A stretch of DNA of 64,000 nt. Source: Sphingobacterium spiritivorum. Its GTDB lineage: Bacteria > Bacteroidota > Bacteroidia > Sphingobacteriales > Sphingobacteriaceae. The translations under genes and the position numbers were made by a program. Of this stretch, positions 27,495 through 34,973 are shown piece after piece. Location of the stretch: the NCBI RefSeq assembly GCF_016724845.1, contig NZ_CP068082.1, forward strand, positions 682,001-746,000. Reading direction: 5' to 3'. The notes under the pieces are model-generated. The model searched no databases and was not told the origin of the DNA. It saw only the letters and a program-made list of their open reading frames with translations. Position 1 is the first letter of the stretch. The number at the start of each line of letters is the position of its first letter.

Positions 27495-28556
27495 TTATTT
27501 CTCAACTTTTTCTTCGCCTAATAAAAATCCCCATGGCTTTAGTTCATCTACTCTATCCATAACAATTTTTACAATTGCAAGCAGAGGAATAGCTAAAAAC
27601 ATACCCGAAATACCCCAGATCAGCTCCCCGCATACAATAGCCATCATCGCGAAAAGTGAATTTATCTTTACTTTGGATCCCACGACTTTCGGTACAATGA
27701 CATTGCTATCTATCATATGGATAATGCTCATCGCAACAAACACAAATAAGACATGAGAGAAGGTAGATGTGGCGAAGGTAATCAGCGCTACAATAAACAT
27801 AGAAGAGAAAATGCCTATGTACGGCAGCACATTAAATACACCGGTAATAATAGCCAGCAACAGACTGTATTTGACACCAATAATGGCCAAAGCAATATAC
27901 ACCAGGGTCGTCACAATCAGCATTTGCAGCAATAGCCCTATCAGGTATCTTTTGACTACGTATTGCACTTCAGCAACGATTTCTAACACGACAGGATGAT
28001 CTTCCTTGGCATTGAGATACAGCAGGAACCGTACAATATGCCCTCTGTAGATAAGAATAAAAAAGGTATATAAAAATGTAAAAACCAGAAAAATGGCAAT
28101 AGATGACAACGACATCAGTGCTGTACCCAGGATTAACGTACCTGAATCTACCGATTTAGATGCTGTCTTATTCAGAAGATTCATTTGTTCATTATACTGA
28201 ATTCCGAACTGATGATTTACCCAGTCCTGCACGACCTCTACCCCATCCAGTATCTGATGCTTGAATGCGGGCCAGTCTTCCTGCAACATAGAAAGCTGAG
28301 ACGCCAGCAGATATAGTCCGGTTGCTAATCCTCCAAAAAACAAAACAATACATACAATACCGGCCAGCGTACGCGGAAAACGTAATTTCTTTTCTAACAG
28401 TGTACTCAACGGAGTCAACAGCATAGCAAACAATATCCCCAGTATAAGCGGTACAATAATAGTATCTCCTATCCTGGCCAGATACCCCAGGATAACAATA
28501 CTAATAAGGATACAAGCCAATTTTATATAAAAAGGCAGGGATATAAATTTTTGCAT
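27495..28556 (-). CDS. AI-2E family (PerM-like) transporter
   Basis: Inner-membrane permease of 353 residues from ATG 28554-28556. The open frame extends 20 codons further without family features. About eight hydrophobic segments: two close pairs at the N-terminus (LACILISIVILGYLA, GDTIIVPLILGILFAMLLTP), a soluble loop at about 100-150, then four to five helices with the conserved LLAIITGVFNVLPYIGIF motif. Family members have been linked to autoinducer-2 export, sodium/proton antiport or unknown roles, so the substrate is open. Confidence 0.88.
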   Translation of the reverse strand: MQKFISLPFYIKLACILISIVILGYLARIGDTIIVPLILGILFAMLLTPLSTLLEKKLRFPRTLAGIVCIVLFFGGLATGLYLLASQLSMLQEDWPAFKHQILDGVEVVQDWVNHQFGIQYNEQMNLLNKTASKSVDSGTLILGTALMSLSSIAIFLVFTFLYTFFILIYRGHIVRFLLYLNAKEDHPVVLEIVAEVQYVVKRYLIGLLLQMLIVTTLVYIALAIIGVKYSLLLAIITGVFNVLPYIGIFSSMFIVALITFATSTFSHVLFVFVAMSIIHMIDSNVIVPKVVGSKVKINSLFAMMAIVCGELIWGISGMFLAIPLLAIVKIVMDRVDELKPWGFLLGEEKVEK

Positions 28557-28577
28557 ATGATCAGATTTCTTGGATAA

Positions 28578-28585
28578 CAAACCTA
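28578..28585 (-). promoter_or_regulatory. -7 box (TAGGTTTG) for the AI-2E family gene
   Basis: Exact TAnnTTTG on the minus strand, 21 bp before the ATG at 28556. No -33 TTG is seen at the right distance. This position supports the 28556 start over the longer frame. Confidence 0.45.
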
Positions 28586-28613
28586 AGTTAATAATGTTTT
28601 CGGGATAATAATA

Positions 28614-28649
28614 CAAAAAAATAGAGGTTGCCTGACAGACAACCTCTAT
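28614..28649 (-). terminator. Rho-independent terminator for the 28672-29262 gene
   Basis: 10-bp stem ATAGAGGTTG / CAACCTCTAT with a 9-nt loop, and a T-run on the minus strand from the A6 at 28615-28620. Confidence 0.88.
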
Positions 28650-28671
28650 ATACTATTCAATTACTAACAGA

Positions 28672-29262
28672 TTAGAATTGGAAACCAACTCCAAATGATA
28701 GTACACGGTTTTTAGCAGATCCATTACCGGATCCTGACATATCAGTCAGACCAAAGCTATATCCTCCATTTATTAAAAATCCGTTTGATAATTTGTAACC
28801 AAGCATTGTATTGATACCTGCATCAAAGCGTTTATATCCATTATCTCCCCATTTAACATCTTCTTTAATATCTCCTGCTTTAGTTTTACCTGAAATACCA
28901 TAAGCGGCATACGGTCCAGCTCCAATAAATACATTACCTGCTCCTGCGGGAATATAGTAAACCGCATTAACCGGCACTTCCAGATACATTAAGTTAGTCG
29001 TTACATCCGTATTATTCACTTCACCCCATTTACCACCTTTACCTTGTAATGATAATCCCGGCTGAATAGAGAAACTAGGTGCTACAGGAAGATCTGCGTA
29101 TCCAGTCAGATAGAAATTAGTGGAAGTACTTGTTGATCCATTATTATCTGAAAACGCTATTTTCGGCAAGTTCAGACCTGCTTTAATACCATAACTTACC
29201 TGAGCCTGAGCTCCTGCAGCTAAAAGAAATGCTGCTCCTAATGAAAGTAAAATCTTTTTCAT
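28672..29262 (-). CDS. Outer-membrane beta-barrel (porin-like) protein
   Basis: 196 residues with signal peptide MKKILLSLGAAFLLAAGAQA-Q, followed by YGIKAGLNLPKI, the usual first strand of the OMP_b-brl_2 / PorT-like group. Internal strands alternate with Gly-rich turns, and the final strand reads RVLSFGVGFQF, ending in Phe as BAM substrates do. It is only distantly similar to the three barrel paralogues at 25-27 kb but is the clear relative of the decayed stub at 25128-25202. Role is unknown. Confidence 0.85.
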   Translation of the reverse strand: MKKILLSLGAAFLLAAGAQAQVSYGIKAGLNLPKIAFSDNNGSTSTSTNFYLTGYADLPVAPSFSIQPGLSLQGKGGKWGEVNNTDVTTNLMYLEVPVNAVYYIPAGAGNVFIGAGPYAAYGISGKTKAGDIKEDVKWGDNGYKRFDAGINTMLGYKLSNGFLINGGYSFGLTDMSGSGNGSAKNRVLSFGVGFQF

Positions 29263-29511
29263 AACAATTTTCTTTAATTTTTTAATGTCCCTTTATAGAC
29301 ACTAGTCATATAGCAAGTTTGAGACCAAAAAGAAAACCAAACAAATTCAACGGCATAATTACCTGAAAACAAGTACATTCAAATAATGTTAAATTTTTCA
29401 CTCTTAATATCCGGACTCGTAATAACATTTTTTTAATCTTCCATATTCTGCTATACCACACATTTTAAAAATTTGTTTGTCCAATCCCTTTTTTATATCA
29501 AATAATAATTT

Positions 29512-29519
29512 TAATTTTG
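29512..29519 (+). promoter_or_regulatory. -7 box (TAATTTTG) for tRNA-Cys and the small protein
   Basis: Exact TAnnTTTG, 30 bp upstream of the tRNA 5' end. Confidence 0.45.
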
Positions 29520-29549
29520 CATTCCCTTCAGGGGATAAGTAATTAATAT

Positions 29550-29620
29550 GGTCGGATGGCCGAGTGGCTAGGCAGAGGTCTGCAAAACCTCCCACAGCGG
29601 TTCGAATCCGCTTCCGACCT
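29550..29620 (+). tRNA. tRNA-Cys (anticodon GCA)
   Basis: 71-nt cloverleaf read from sequence. The acceptor stem is GGTCGGA / TCCGACC with discriminator T620, the U73 identity element of tRNA-Cys. The anticodon stem AGAGGT / ACCTC holds loop CTGCAAA, and the T arm is GCGGTTCGAATCCGC. CCA is not encoded. A small protein gene begins 31 bp downstream with no terminator between, so they are probably co-transcribed. Confidence 0.95.
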
Positions 29621-29651
29621 CGTTTTATTGACAGAAAAAAGATTTAACAAA

Positions 29652-29831
29652 ATGGGAGTTACACGTTTAAAAAGAAAAGATAGAAGAAACAAAACTGTAT
29701 CACGTGTTGAAGTACAGTTCTTGAAATTAGGTCGTAATATCGAATTAGGTTCTAAATCACAGATGCCTAAAGATAGTCAGATCACTAAAAACAACGCTAT
29801 CTTAGATCAGTTAGCTTCAAAAGCGAAATAA
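29652..29831 (+). CDS. Small basic conserved protein downstream of tRNA-Cys
   Basis: A 59-residue Lys/Arg-rich protein starting MGVTRLKRKDRRNK. The frame continues upstream through the tRNA gene, but the ATG at 29652 is the only sensible start. The basic N-terminus suggests nucleic-acid or ribosome binding. I recall similar short proteins in Bacteroidota without known function, and their database labels are not trustworthy. It ends 22 bp before a strong terminator. Confidence 0.7.
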   Translation: MGVTRLKRKDRRNKTVSRVEVQFLKLGRNIELGSKSQMPKDSQITKNNAILDQLASKAK

Positions 29832-29852
29832 CTAAAGATTTTTTTATTTTTT

Positions 29853-29890
29853 CCTTTAAAGTTGCTTAACGCAACTTTAAAGGTTTTTTT
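29853..29890 (+). terminator. Rho-independent terminator whose 3' arm is cutC coding sequence
   Basis: 13-bp perfect stem CCTTTAAAGTTGC / GCAACTTTAAAGG with a TTAAC loop and T7. The right arm and part of the loop encode the last five codons and the stop of the convergent cutC gene (stop complement at 29866-29868). It has a T-run only in the plus direction. Confidence 0.92.
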
Positions 29891-30630
29891 AAGATGTCTG
29901 CCATTAGGCGGACTTTTTTCGTAGAAGACAATACCGTCCCTTCGTCCATCCCCGTCACTTTATTATCTTTATACAACATCCCACTCCCTACATCTTCTTT
30001 TGCAGAACTATGCACTGATAAAGCATGTGTATAAGACAGCAATTCAGCAATATTATTTTCATTCACTCCCCCACCCGGCATAATCTCTATCCGTCCCTCT
30101 GCCTTACCAATCAATTCACGTAACAATTCTCTGCCCTCCCATGCTGTATTCGCTTGTCCTGAGGTCAGAATGCGATCACAGCCAAGTGAAATAATATCCT
30201 CCAGACTACTATAGGGATCCCTGCATTTGTCAAATGCACGGTGAAAGACCACTTTCAATGGCCTTGCGGTTTCTATTACCTCTTGCATGCGTGGTATGTC
30301 TACATTTCCTTCATTATCCAGAATACCCACTACTATCCCATCGCATTTAATCTCTTTACAATAGGACACATCGGCTAATATCTCATTAAACTCATCATCC
30401 GAATACAGAAAATCTCCGCCTCGCGGCCGGATCAGCACATGAATACCGATAGAAAGCCTTTCCCTTGTGATTCGGATCTGCCCGTAGGACGGCGTAGTTC
30501 CACCATTTTCGAGATTCTGGCACAACTCAACCCGGCTTGCGCCTCCTTCTTCTGCCGCAACAGCAGAGGTAATTGAATTGGCACATATCTCCAATCTATA
30601 CCCGTTCAGATCTTTTTCTTTTCCAATCAT
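29866..30630 (-). CDS. cutC: CutC family protein
   Basis: A 254-residue TIM-barrel protein of the CutC family, originally linked to copper tolerance. The biochemical activity is not established. Family hallmarks: LEICANSITSA near residue 10, GGASRVELCQNLENGGTTPS at about 28-48, IHVLIRPRGGDF, VFHRAFD, and the MPGGGVNENN loop. It is cytoplasmic. It is divergent from the secreted protein at 30694, with start codons 63 bp apart. Its 3' end doubles as the terminator of the opposite gene. Confidence 0.93.
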   Translation of the reverse strand: MIGKEKDLNGYRLEICANSITSAVAAEEGGASRVELCQNLENGGTTPSYGQIRITRERLSIGIHVLIRPRGGDFLYSDDEFNEILADVSYCKEIKCDGIVVGILDNEGNVDIPRMQEVIETARPLKVVFHRAFDKCRDPYSSLEDIISLGCDRILTSGQANTAWEGRELLRELIGKAEGRIEIMPGGGVNENNIAELLSYTHALSVHSSAKEDVGSGMLYKDNKVTGMDEGTVLSSTKKVRLMADILKKPLKLR

Positions 30631-30693
30631 ACTTTTTTTTGCGTGAAAATACCAAAATTGATTAGCTTTAAGAAGATTGAAAAATTTATTACT

Positions 30694-31419
30694 ATGAAAT
30701 TCAAACTATTTTTATCACTCTTCCTGTGCTTAGTCTTCAGTACAGCTTTTGCGCAGCATAAAAAATTTAAGTTCATAGATGAACTCTGTGAATATGAAGG
30801 AACGTATGACAGTAAAAAGTATACTGAGCAACAACTCAAAGACACCTACAACCTTTATTATGGAGAAAGCTGGTTACTTTCTGCTGCTGATTACAGACAC
30901 AGGAGCAAACCAACAGAGCAGGTATTAACCGAACTGAAAACTGAATACCAGACTAAAAGAGCTAAATTAAAAGGCTTTCAACTTGTCAAAAATCCCGTAT
31001 TTATATCCTTCCGCGACTCTCTGGTTCTGTCGATGGATCAGGAATATCTAGCCAAATCAGCTTTGGTAAAAGCATTGAAAGACCCGAAGGCTCTGTTGGA
31101 ATATAAGGCGCCTGACAGTTGTGCCATCAACTACACCAAACCTCTGGTCGAAGGAGGTGAGGCTTTACTGAAAGCTTATGAAGTATTGACAAAATACCAA
31201 ATGAAAAACAATGGAGACCCGCAGCGCCTGTATGACAAATATCTCAGTAACATACAAAGCAGCCAAAAGTATGAAGCGGCGTTTAATGAAGTTATTATCT
31301 ATGGCTGGTGGAATTGTGTCAATCATTTTATTCCACGCCCTACATATGATGCCAGATTTAGCGAAAACTATCACAAATTGTTTATAAAAGTCGATACACT
31401 TGATTGTGACGAACCTTAA
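30694..31419 (+). CDS. Exported protein of unknown function
   Basis: 241 residues from the ATG at 30694, which opens signal peptide MKFKLFLSLFLCLVFSTAFA-Q. The longer frame from 30643 adds 17 residues that would spoil the signal. The mature part is mostly helical and charged, with three Cys (FIDELCEYEG, DSCAINYTK, WWNCVNHF) and a fourth near the end (LDCDEP). No known domain was recognised. It lies 12 bp before the VOC gene on the same strand, so a two-gene unit is likely. Confidence 0.7.
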   Translation: MKFKLFLSLFLCLVFSTAFAQHKKFKFIDELCEYEGTYDSKKYTEQQLKDTYNLYYGESWLLSAADYRHRSKPTEQVLTELKTEYQTKRAKLKGFQLVKNPVFISFRDSLVLSMDQEYLAKSALVKALKDPKALLEYKAPDSCAINYTKPLVEGGEALLKAYEVLTKYQMKNNGDPQRLYDKYLSNIQSSQKYEAAFNEVIIYGWWNCVNHFIPRPTYDARFSENYHKLFIKVDTLDCDEP

Positions 31420-31431
31420 TCTTTCTGAATA

Positions 31432-31824
31432 ATGCATCTGTCATTAGTAAAAATACATCATGTCGCTGTAATATGCAGCGATTATCAGGTATCCAAAAAA
31501 TTCTATACCGAAATACTGGGTATGCATATTATTCAGGAGACATACCGCAAAGAACGTGATTCCTACAAATTGGATCTGGCTATTGGTTCAGAGTATATTA
31601 TTGAACTATTCTCCTTTCCTAATCCTCCGCCACGACCAACACATCCGGAGGCCTGCGGACTGAGGCACCTGTCCTTTTTGGTGGAGAATATCAAGGAAGA
31701 AGTTGCCAAACTGGATAAGGCCGGTATCCCTCATGAACAGATCAGAACTGACGAACTGACAAATAAAGAATTTGTATTTTTTGCAGATCCGGATGGTTTA
31801 CCGATTGAATTGTATCAGTTGTAA
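31432..31824 (+). CDS. VOC family protein, YaeR/glyoxalase-I-like
   Basis: A 130-residue vicinal-oxygen-chelate fold protein. The four metal ligands of the glyoxalase I pattern are visible: His in IHHVAVICSDY, Glu in YIIELFSF, His in GLRHLSFLVEN and Glu in LPIELYQL. The segment PPPRPTHPEACGLRH is typical of the YaeR/SMU1112c subgroup. It could be a lactoylglutathione-lyase-type enzyme, but Bacteroidota often lack glutathione, so the natural substrate is open. It is cytoplasmic. Confidence 0.85.
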   Translation: MHLSLVKIHHVAVICSDYQVSKKFYTEILGMHIIQETYRKERDSYKLDLAIGSEYIIELFSFPNPPPRPTHPEACGLRHLSFLVENIKEEVAKLDKAGIPHEQIRTDELTNKEFVFFADPDGLPIELYQL

Positions 31825-31903
31825 TACCACAACGACCCTCAAAATAGTACAGGGAGCTTACAAAAAGAAATATGGAGAAGGTAAAAATAAATCAGGTATT
31901 TTA

Positions 31904-31940
31904 ACAAAAAAGGTCTTCAATCGGGGAGATTGAAGACCTT
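31904..31940 (-). terminator. Hairpin terminator oriented to the minus strand
   Basis: 13-bp perfect stem AAGGTCTTCAATC / GATTGAAGACCTT with a 5-nt loop. The A-run at 31905-31911 makes a T-run only on the minus strand. On the plus strand the hairpin is followed by AACTAACC. It therefore ends transcripts coming from the right, where the only candidate is the short frame at 31954-32079. Confidence 0.7.
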
Positions 31941-31953
31941 AACTAACCAATTA

Positions 31954-32079
31954 TTAACCTAAATTATGAGCTGTAAAGGTAAGGATGATCCGGTCCTCCA
32001 CCAAATATCTACCAACCTTTAACGTAGTTTTAACATTCGCAGGGCTCTCCCAAATATCCAATCTGTCTATCTTTTCCAC
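31954..32079 (-). CDS. Possible 41-residue small protein
   Basis: A short minus-strand frame starting with GTG (32077-32079): VEKIDRLDIWESPANV, then KTTLKVGRYLVEDRIILTFT, AHNLG and TAA. Arguments for: protein-like composition and a dedicated-looking terminator 13 bp downstream in the right orientation. Arguments against: no ATG, no recognisable Shine-Dalgarno, and no known family. The rest of the 375-bp gap (31825-32199) is AT-rich and shows nothing else. Confidence 0.3.
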   Translation of the reverse strand: MEKIDRLDIWESPANVKTTLKVGRYLVEDRIILTFTAHNLG

Positions 32080-32199
32080 AGCAGACGGGTAATGTTAAAA
32101 AATTCAAAAAAACCAAACAAAATATAACACAATCTGTTAGCTACTAATAACATAACTATAAACTAACATATTGAATAACACTTAAATACTTCAAGAGTC

Positions 32200-32601
32200 A
32201 TGTCTATTATATCAAAAGAAACAGAGATTCAGGAACGTTTGAGTAGTGTCTATGACGCTTTAAAATCAACGAAAGAACAATTGCGTAATGAATTAAGTGT
32301 CTTACGAGAGCGGTATGAAGATGCCTGTCTTCACCACATAGAATCAGGTTTTCAAAAGGAACAAGTATGGATACAGGAATCCGACAATCACCATCGCAAA
32401 TATCTGGAATATGATATCCACAATTTTTTACTGGACATTATCTCCGACTACCGTGATCTGGACGGATATTTTCCGGAATATTCCTTAATGGTCAATAATA
32501 TTGAAGAACTTATGTTTGCCTACGTGAATGAAGAAAAATACGAGGTGGCGGCAATCCTTAAGCAATGGCTCAACCGCTTCAAAATCATCGATTCTATCTG
32601 A
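32200..32601 (+). CDS. Hypothetical protein with a UVR-like C-terminal helix pair
   Basis: A 133-residue cytoplasmic, highly charged, mostly helical protein. Residues 5-45 are predicted coiled coil (ERLSSVYDALKSTKEQLRNE). Residues 108-128 (VNEEKYEVAAILKQWLNRF) resemble the UVR motif of UvrB/UvrC and ClpC (acidic, E.AA.LR..I..L). No catalytic motif is seen. The gene is alone, 107 bp from a convergent lipoprotein gene. Function is unknown, and the UVR resemblance suggests a protein-protein contact role only. Confidence 0.65.
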   Translation: MSIISKETEIQERLSSVYDALKSTKEQLRNELSVLRERYEDACLHHIESGFQKEQVWIQESDNHHRKYLEYDIHNFLLDIISDYRDLDGYFPEYSLMVNNIEELMFAYVNEEKYEVAAILKQWLNRFKIIDSI

Positions 32602-32708
32602 CTCATCTACTTACACGATCGCCTCTTCTTACAGACTCAGACATTCAATATACATTGACTCTAAAGAATATAGTGCTGTACAGCCATTACTCCTGCGATG
32701 TAATGATG

Positions 32709-32894
32709 TTATCGGTGTTTCTTTTTTTGTTGACCCGGAGCAAATTCTTTTGCAGACTTTTTTCCATAGACTTTTTTTGCCTGCCCCGGAGGCATTCCTC
32801 CATTTCCGCGACCATGACTGTGATGTGTAGCACAAGAACCAAGTGTTCCTAATACAAAAACCAAAGCGGCAAGGTATAAAATAGTTTTTTTCAT
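32709..32894 (-). CDS. Small lipoprotein with PPGQAKK / APGQQKK repeats
   Basis: A 61-residue lipoprotein: signal MKKTILYLAALVFVLGTLGSC with Cys21 lipidated, a His/Gly-rich spacer (ATHHSHGRGNGG), then two related units, MPPGQAKKVYGKKSAK and FAPGQQKKKHR. This short family is widespread in Bacteroidota under unreliable names, and its function is unknown to me. The His cluster could bind metal, which is inference. Confidence 0.75.
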   Translation of the reverse strand: MKKTILYLAALVFVLGTLGSCATHHSHGRGNGGMPPGQAKKVYGKKSAKEFAPGQQKKKHR

Positions 32895-32956
32895 CTCTCT
32901 CTAACTTAAAATTACTATACCGCAGAGGTTCAACAATCAGGCCACATTTACAACCT

Positions 32957-33520
32957 TCAGGATTTCGGTTTTAGCACTTCATCGGTAAAATGTTCTCTAT
33001 GCGGTTCCTGAGCAAACTTTTCCTGATTATATGTCTGGGATTTTCCTTTAGGTATGGACAGGCTCTTCCAGTTGGATCCAGCCTGTATCTTGCCTAATAC
33101 CACAATCTGCCCTACATGATACGGATAGTGTGCCAACTGACGATTAATAGCTTCCAGTACGGTATGTCCCTGATTTCGAATATAGATGATACGCTCAAGA
33201 TCGGATTCCTTCAGTCCGTGAAGCGCTCCAAACAGACAATCCCAGCCTGATTCCCAATACGCCAGCAATTCGGTCCTGTTAGTATAATGCAGTTCAAATT
33301 CCTCATCTCTGTTTCGCCAGGATTTCTCCCCGTCTTCTGTCAGAAAGTTTGTCCATCTCGACAGCATATTTCCGGCCAGATGCTGTATAATAAGCGCAAT
33401 ACTGTTACTGTCTTCATGAGACAACCAGAAAAGTTGCTGATCATTCAATTGCACAAAGGTAGAATCCGCAAGATTTTTATAATATTCAAATTGCTTTAGA
33501 ACACTTGCCAAATAAGCCAT
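32957..33520 (-). CDS. DinB-superfamily protein, DUF1572 type
   Basis: 187 residues forming the four-helix DinB/YfiT-like fold. Candidate metal ligands are His48 (LIIQHLAGNMLSRW) and the paired His in QLAHYPYHVGQIV. These sit where DinB-fold enzymes bind a divalent metal. Members act as thiol transferases or have unknown roles. Cytoplasmic. It is divergent from the Nudix gene with 58 bp between the starts. Confidence 0.82.
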   Translation of the reverse strand: MAYLASVLKQFEYYKNLADSTFVQLNDQQLFWLSHEDSNSIALIIQHLAGNMLSRWTNFLTEDGEKSWRNRDEEFELHYTNRTELLAYWESGWDCLFGALHGLKESDLERIIYIRNQGHTVLEAINRQLAHYPYHVGQIVVLGKIQAGSNWKSLSIPKGKSQTYNQEKFAQEPHREHFTDEVLKPKS

Positions 33521-33533
33521 CTTCTTTATTTTT

Positions 33534-33553
33534 AAGTATCCTTAAAGATACCT
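33534..33553. promoter_or_regulatory. Inverted repeat in the DinB/Nudix divergent promoter region
   Basis: AAGTATC-CTTAAA-GATACCT: 5-bp perfect arms (GTATC/GATAC) with a 6-bp spacer, in the 58-bp gap shared by both genes. It could be a dimeric operator, or it could just reflect the near-consensus TATCTTTA box for the minus gene that overlaps it. Confidence 0.3.
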
Positions 33554-33578
33554 ACTTTTAAAAACAAATTAGATACAG

Positions 33579-33986
33579 ATGAAAAAATTAGATACGGCAG
33601 GATTGGTTATTGTAAAAGAAAATAGCATACTACTGGCTTTCAGCAAAAACAAGAAAGCCTGGTATCTGCCGGGTGGCAAAATTGATCAGGGAGAAACCGC
33701 ACAACAGGCCTTGATAAGAGAAATAGAAGAAGAATTGAATGTCAGATTAGATCCCGCTTATATTCAATATTACAAACACATTCAGGCTCCGGCTTACGGA
33801 GAGGATCAACTGATGATGGAGCAGGAATGTTTTACATATCATACTGATATACATCCTACAGCAAGTCAGGAGATTGAACAGGTAGCTTACTTTGATTATG
33901 CTACCTACCGAGATGAAGCTATTCAGGTACCCGGCGTCATTAAGTTATTTGAAATACTGAAGGCAGACCAGATCATCCATTATTAA
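33579..33986 (+). CDS. Nudix hydrolase
   Basis: A 135-residue nucleoside-diphosphate-X hydrolase. The Nudix box starts at Gly33: GKIDQGE (33-39) followed after seven residues by REIEEELNV (47-55). The metal-binding Glu (48, 51, 52) are all present, but the final Gly of the consensus is Asn54. It is cytoplasmic, and the substrate is not predictable. It runs toward the DUF1080 gene, with 16 bp between the stops and no clear terminator. Confidence 0.9.
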   Translation: MKKLDTAGLVIVKENSILLAFSKNKKAWYLPGGKIDQGETAQQALIREIEEELNVRLDPAYIQYYKHIQAPAYGEDQLMMEQECFTYHTDIHPTASQEIEQVAYFDYATYRDEAIQVPGVIKLFEILKADQIIHY

Positions 33987-34002
33987 ATAATAAATTACAG
34001 GA

Positions 34003-34710
34003 TTATGGCAGCTCTATAATCCTGAAATTACGAAAATGTATTTCGGCTCCTTCTGACTCAAGACACAGATATCCTTTACGGGAAGAGGATTGACGAACTC
34101 CGTTTACAAACTTGCCGTTAACCGAAAGTTTGACTGTACCGTCCACACAGACGACCTCATAGGTATTCCATTCTCCTTTTCCTTTTGCCCGGTTCTCTAT
34201 TGACTTGCTGCGCTCTCCCCTGGGATTATCCGGGATGGTCGTCACTCCTCCTGCACCAAACAGCTCTCCGTGTACGTATGCGATTGGTGGTTTGACTCCA
34301 TCTCTGATATGCTGATTTACCCAATCCAGTTCCAGCATTTGCACCTCTACGCCCGCCGGCAGACGTGTACCTTCCTGCGGAACGGCATCGCACCAGATAA
34401 ACACACCTGAATTACCCCCCGCTTCCATATGCTTCCACTCTACATGCAGGATAAAATTTTCATACATCTTTTCCGATCGCATCACTCCTATCGGAAGTCC
34501 TTTGCAAATCAACAGATCTTTTTGCTTATACCATGTTTCCGGACTGGTATTCACATCTATCCATTGAATAGGTTTTGCTTTTATATTCGTATTACCATTC
34601 AAGGTACTCAATGGAATCTCTGTCCCGAAAGAAAGCGTTTTCTTATCCTGAGCCCTTAACACTGTGCTGTATAAAATCAAAAAGAAAAAGGGAATTAAAT
34701 AACGTTTCAT
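34003..34710 (-). CDS. Exported DUF1080 (3-keto-disaccharide hydrolase family) protein
   Basis: A 235-residue secreted protein: signal [21 protein letters not shown], then a concanavalin-like beta sandwich of the DUF1080 family. Typical blocks are seen: [41 protein letters not shown] cut at GGNSGVF, VEVQMLE and [25 protein letters not shown] strands. Some family members hydrolyse 3-keto-glycosides. No partner oxidoreductase is adjacent here. It is divergent from susC with 263 bp between, which holds both promoters. Confidence 0.85.
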   Translation of the reverse strand: MKRYLIPFFFLILYSTVLRAQDKKTLSFGTEIPLSTLNGNTNIKAKPIQWIDVNTSPETWYKQKDLLICKGLPIGVMRSEKMYENFILHVEWKHMEAGGNSGVFIWCDAVPQEGTRLPAGVEVQMLELDWVNQHIRDGVKPPIAYVHGELFGAGGVTTIPDNPRGERSKSIENRAKGKGEWNTYEVVCVDGTVKLSVNGKFVNGVRQSSSRKGYLCLESEGAEIHFRNFRIIELP

Positions 34711-34973
34711 GAAGGTCTATAATATGCTTGTCAGGTTATATGATAAATAGTTCTGAAAATAGGATATTTTTAACAAACCTGAAAATATGCAACTAAAATT
34801 ATACAACACTTTAATTTTGTGATAAAACCTATTTAAGTAAAGAAATAACACCAAACCTTCTTTAATCTTTTAATATTTTGCTTTTGAATAGATTAATAAT
34901 TACATTAGACTATCAAAATAACGTTTAATTAATTATCACCTTTTCTTCAACTACTAACCTTAAAACTACATTT

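Noticed and set aside
29556..29651. N-terminal extension of the small basic protein
   Set aside because: It translates the tRNA-Cys gene. The ATG at 29652 is the real start.
31967..32023. Plus-strand mini frame starting ATGAGCTGT and the AACTAACC leader-like sequence as a SusC remnant
   Set aside because: Only 18 codons, no signal peptide or SusC-like residues; resemblance to the susC leader is a few bases.
33534..33553. GTATC-N6-GATAC as a strong operator finding
   Set aside because: Arms of only 5 bp and overlap with a near-consensus -7 box; kept as a low-confidence feature only.
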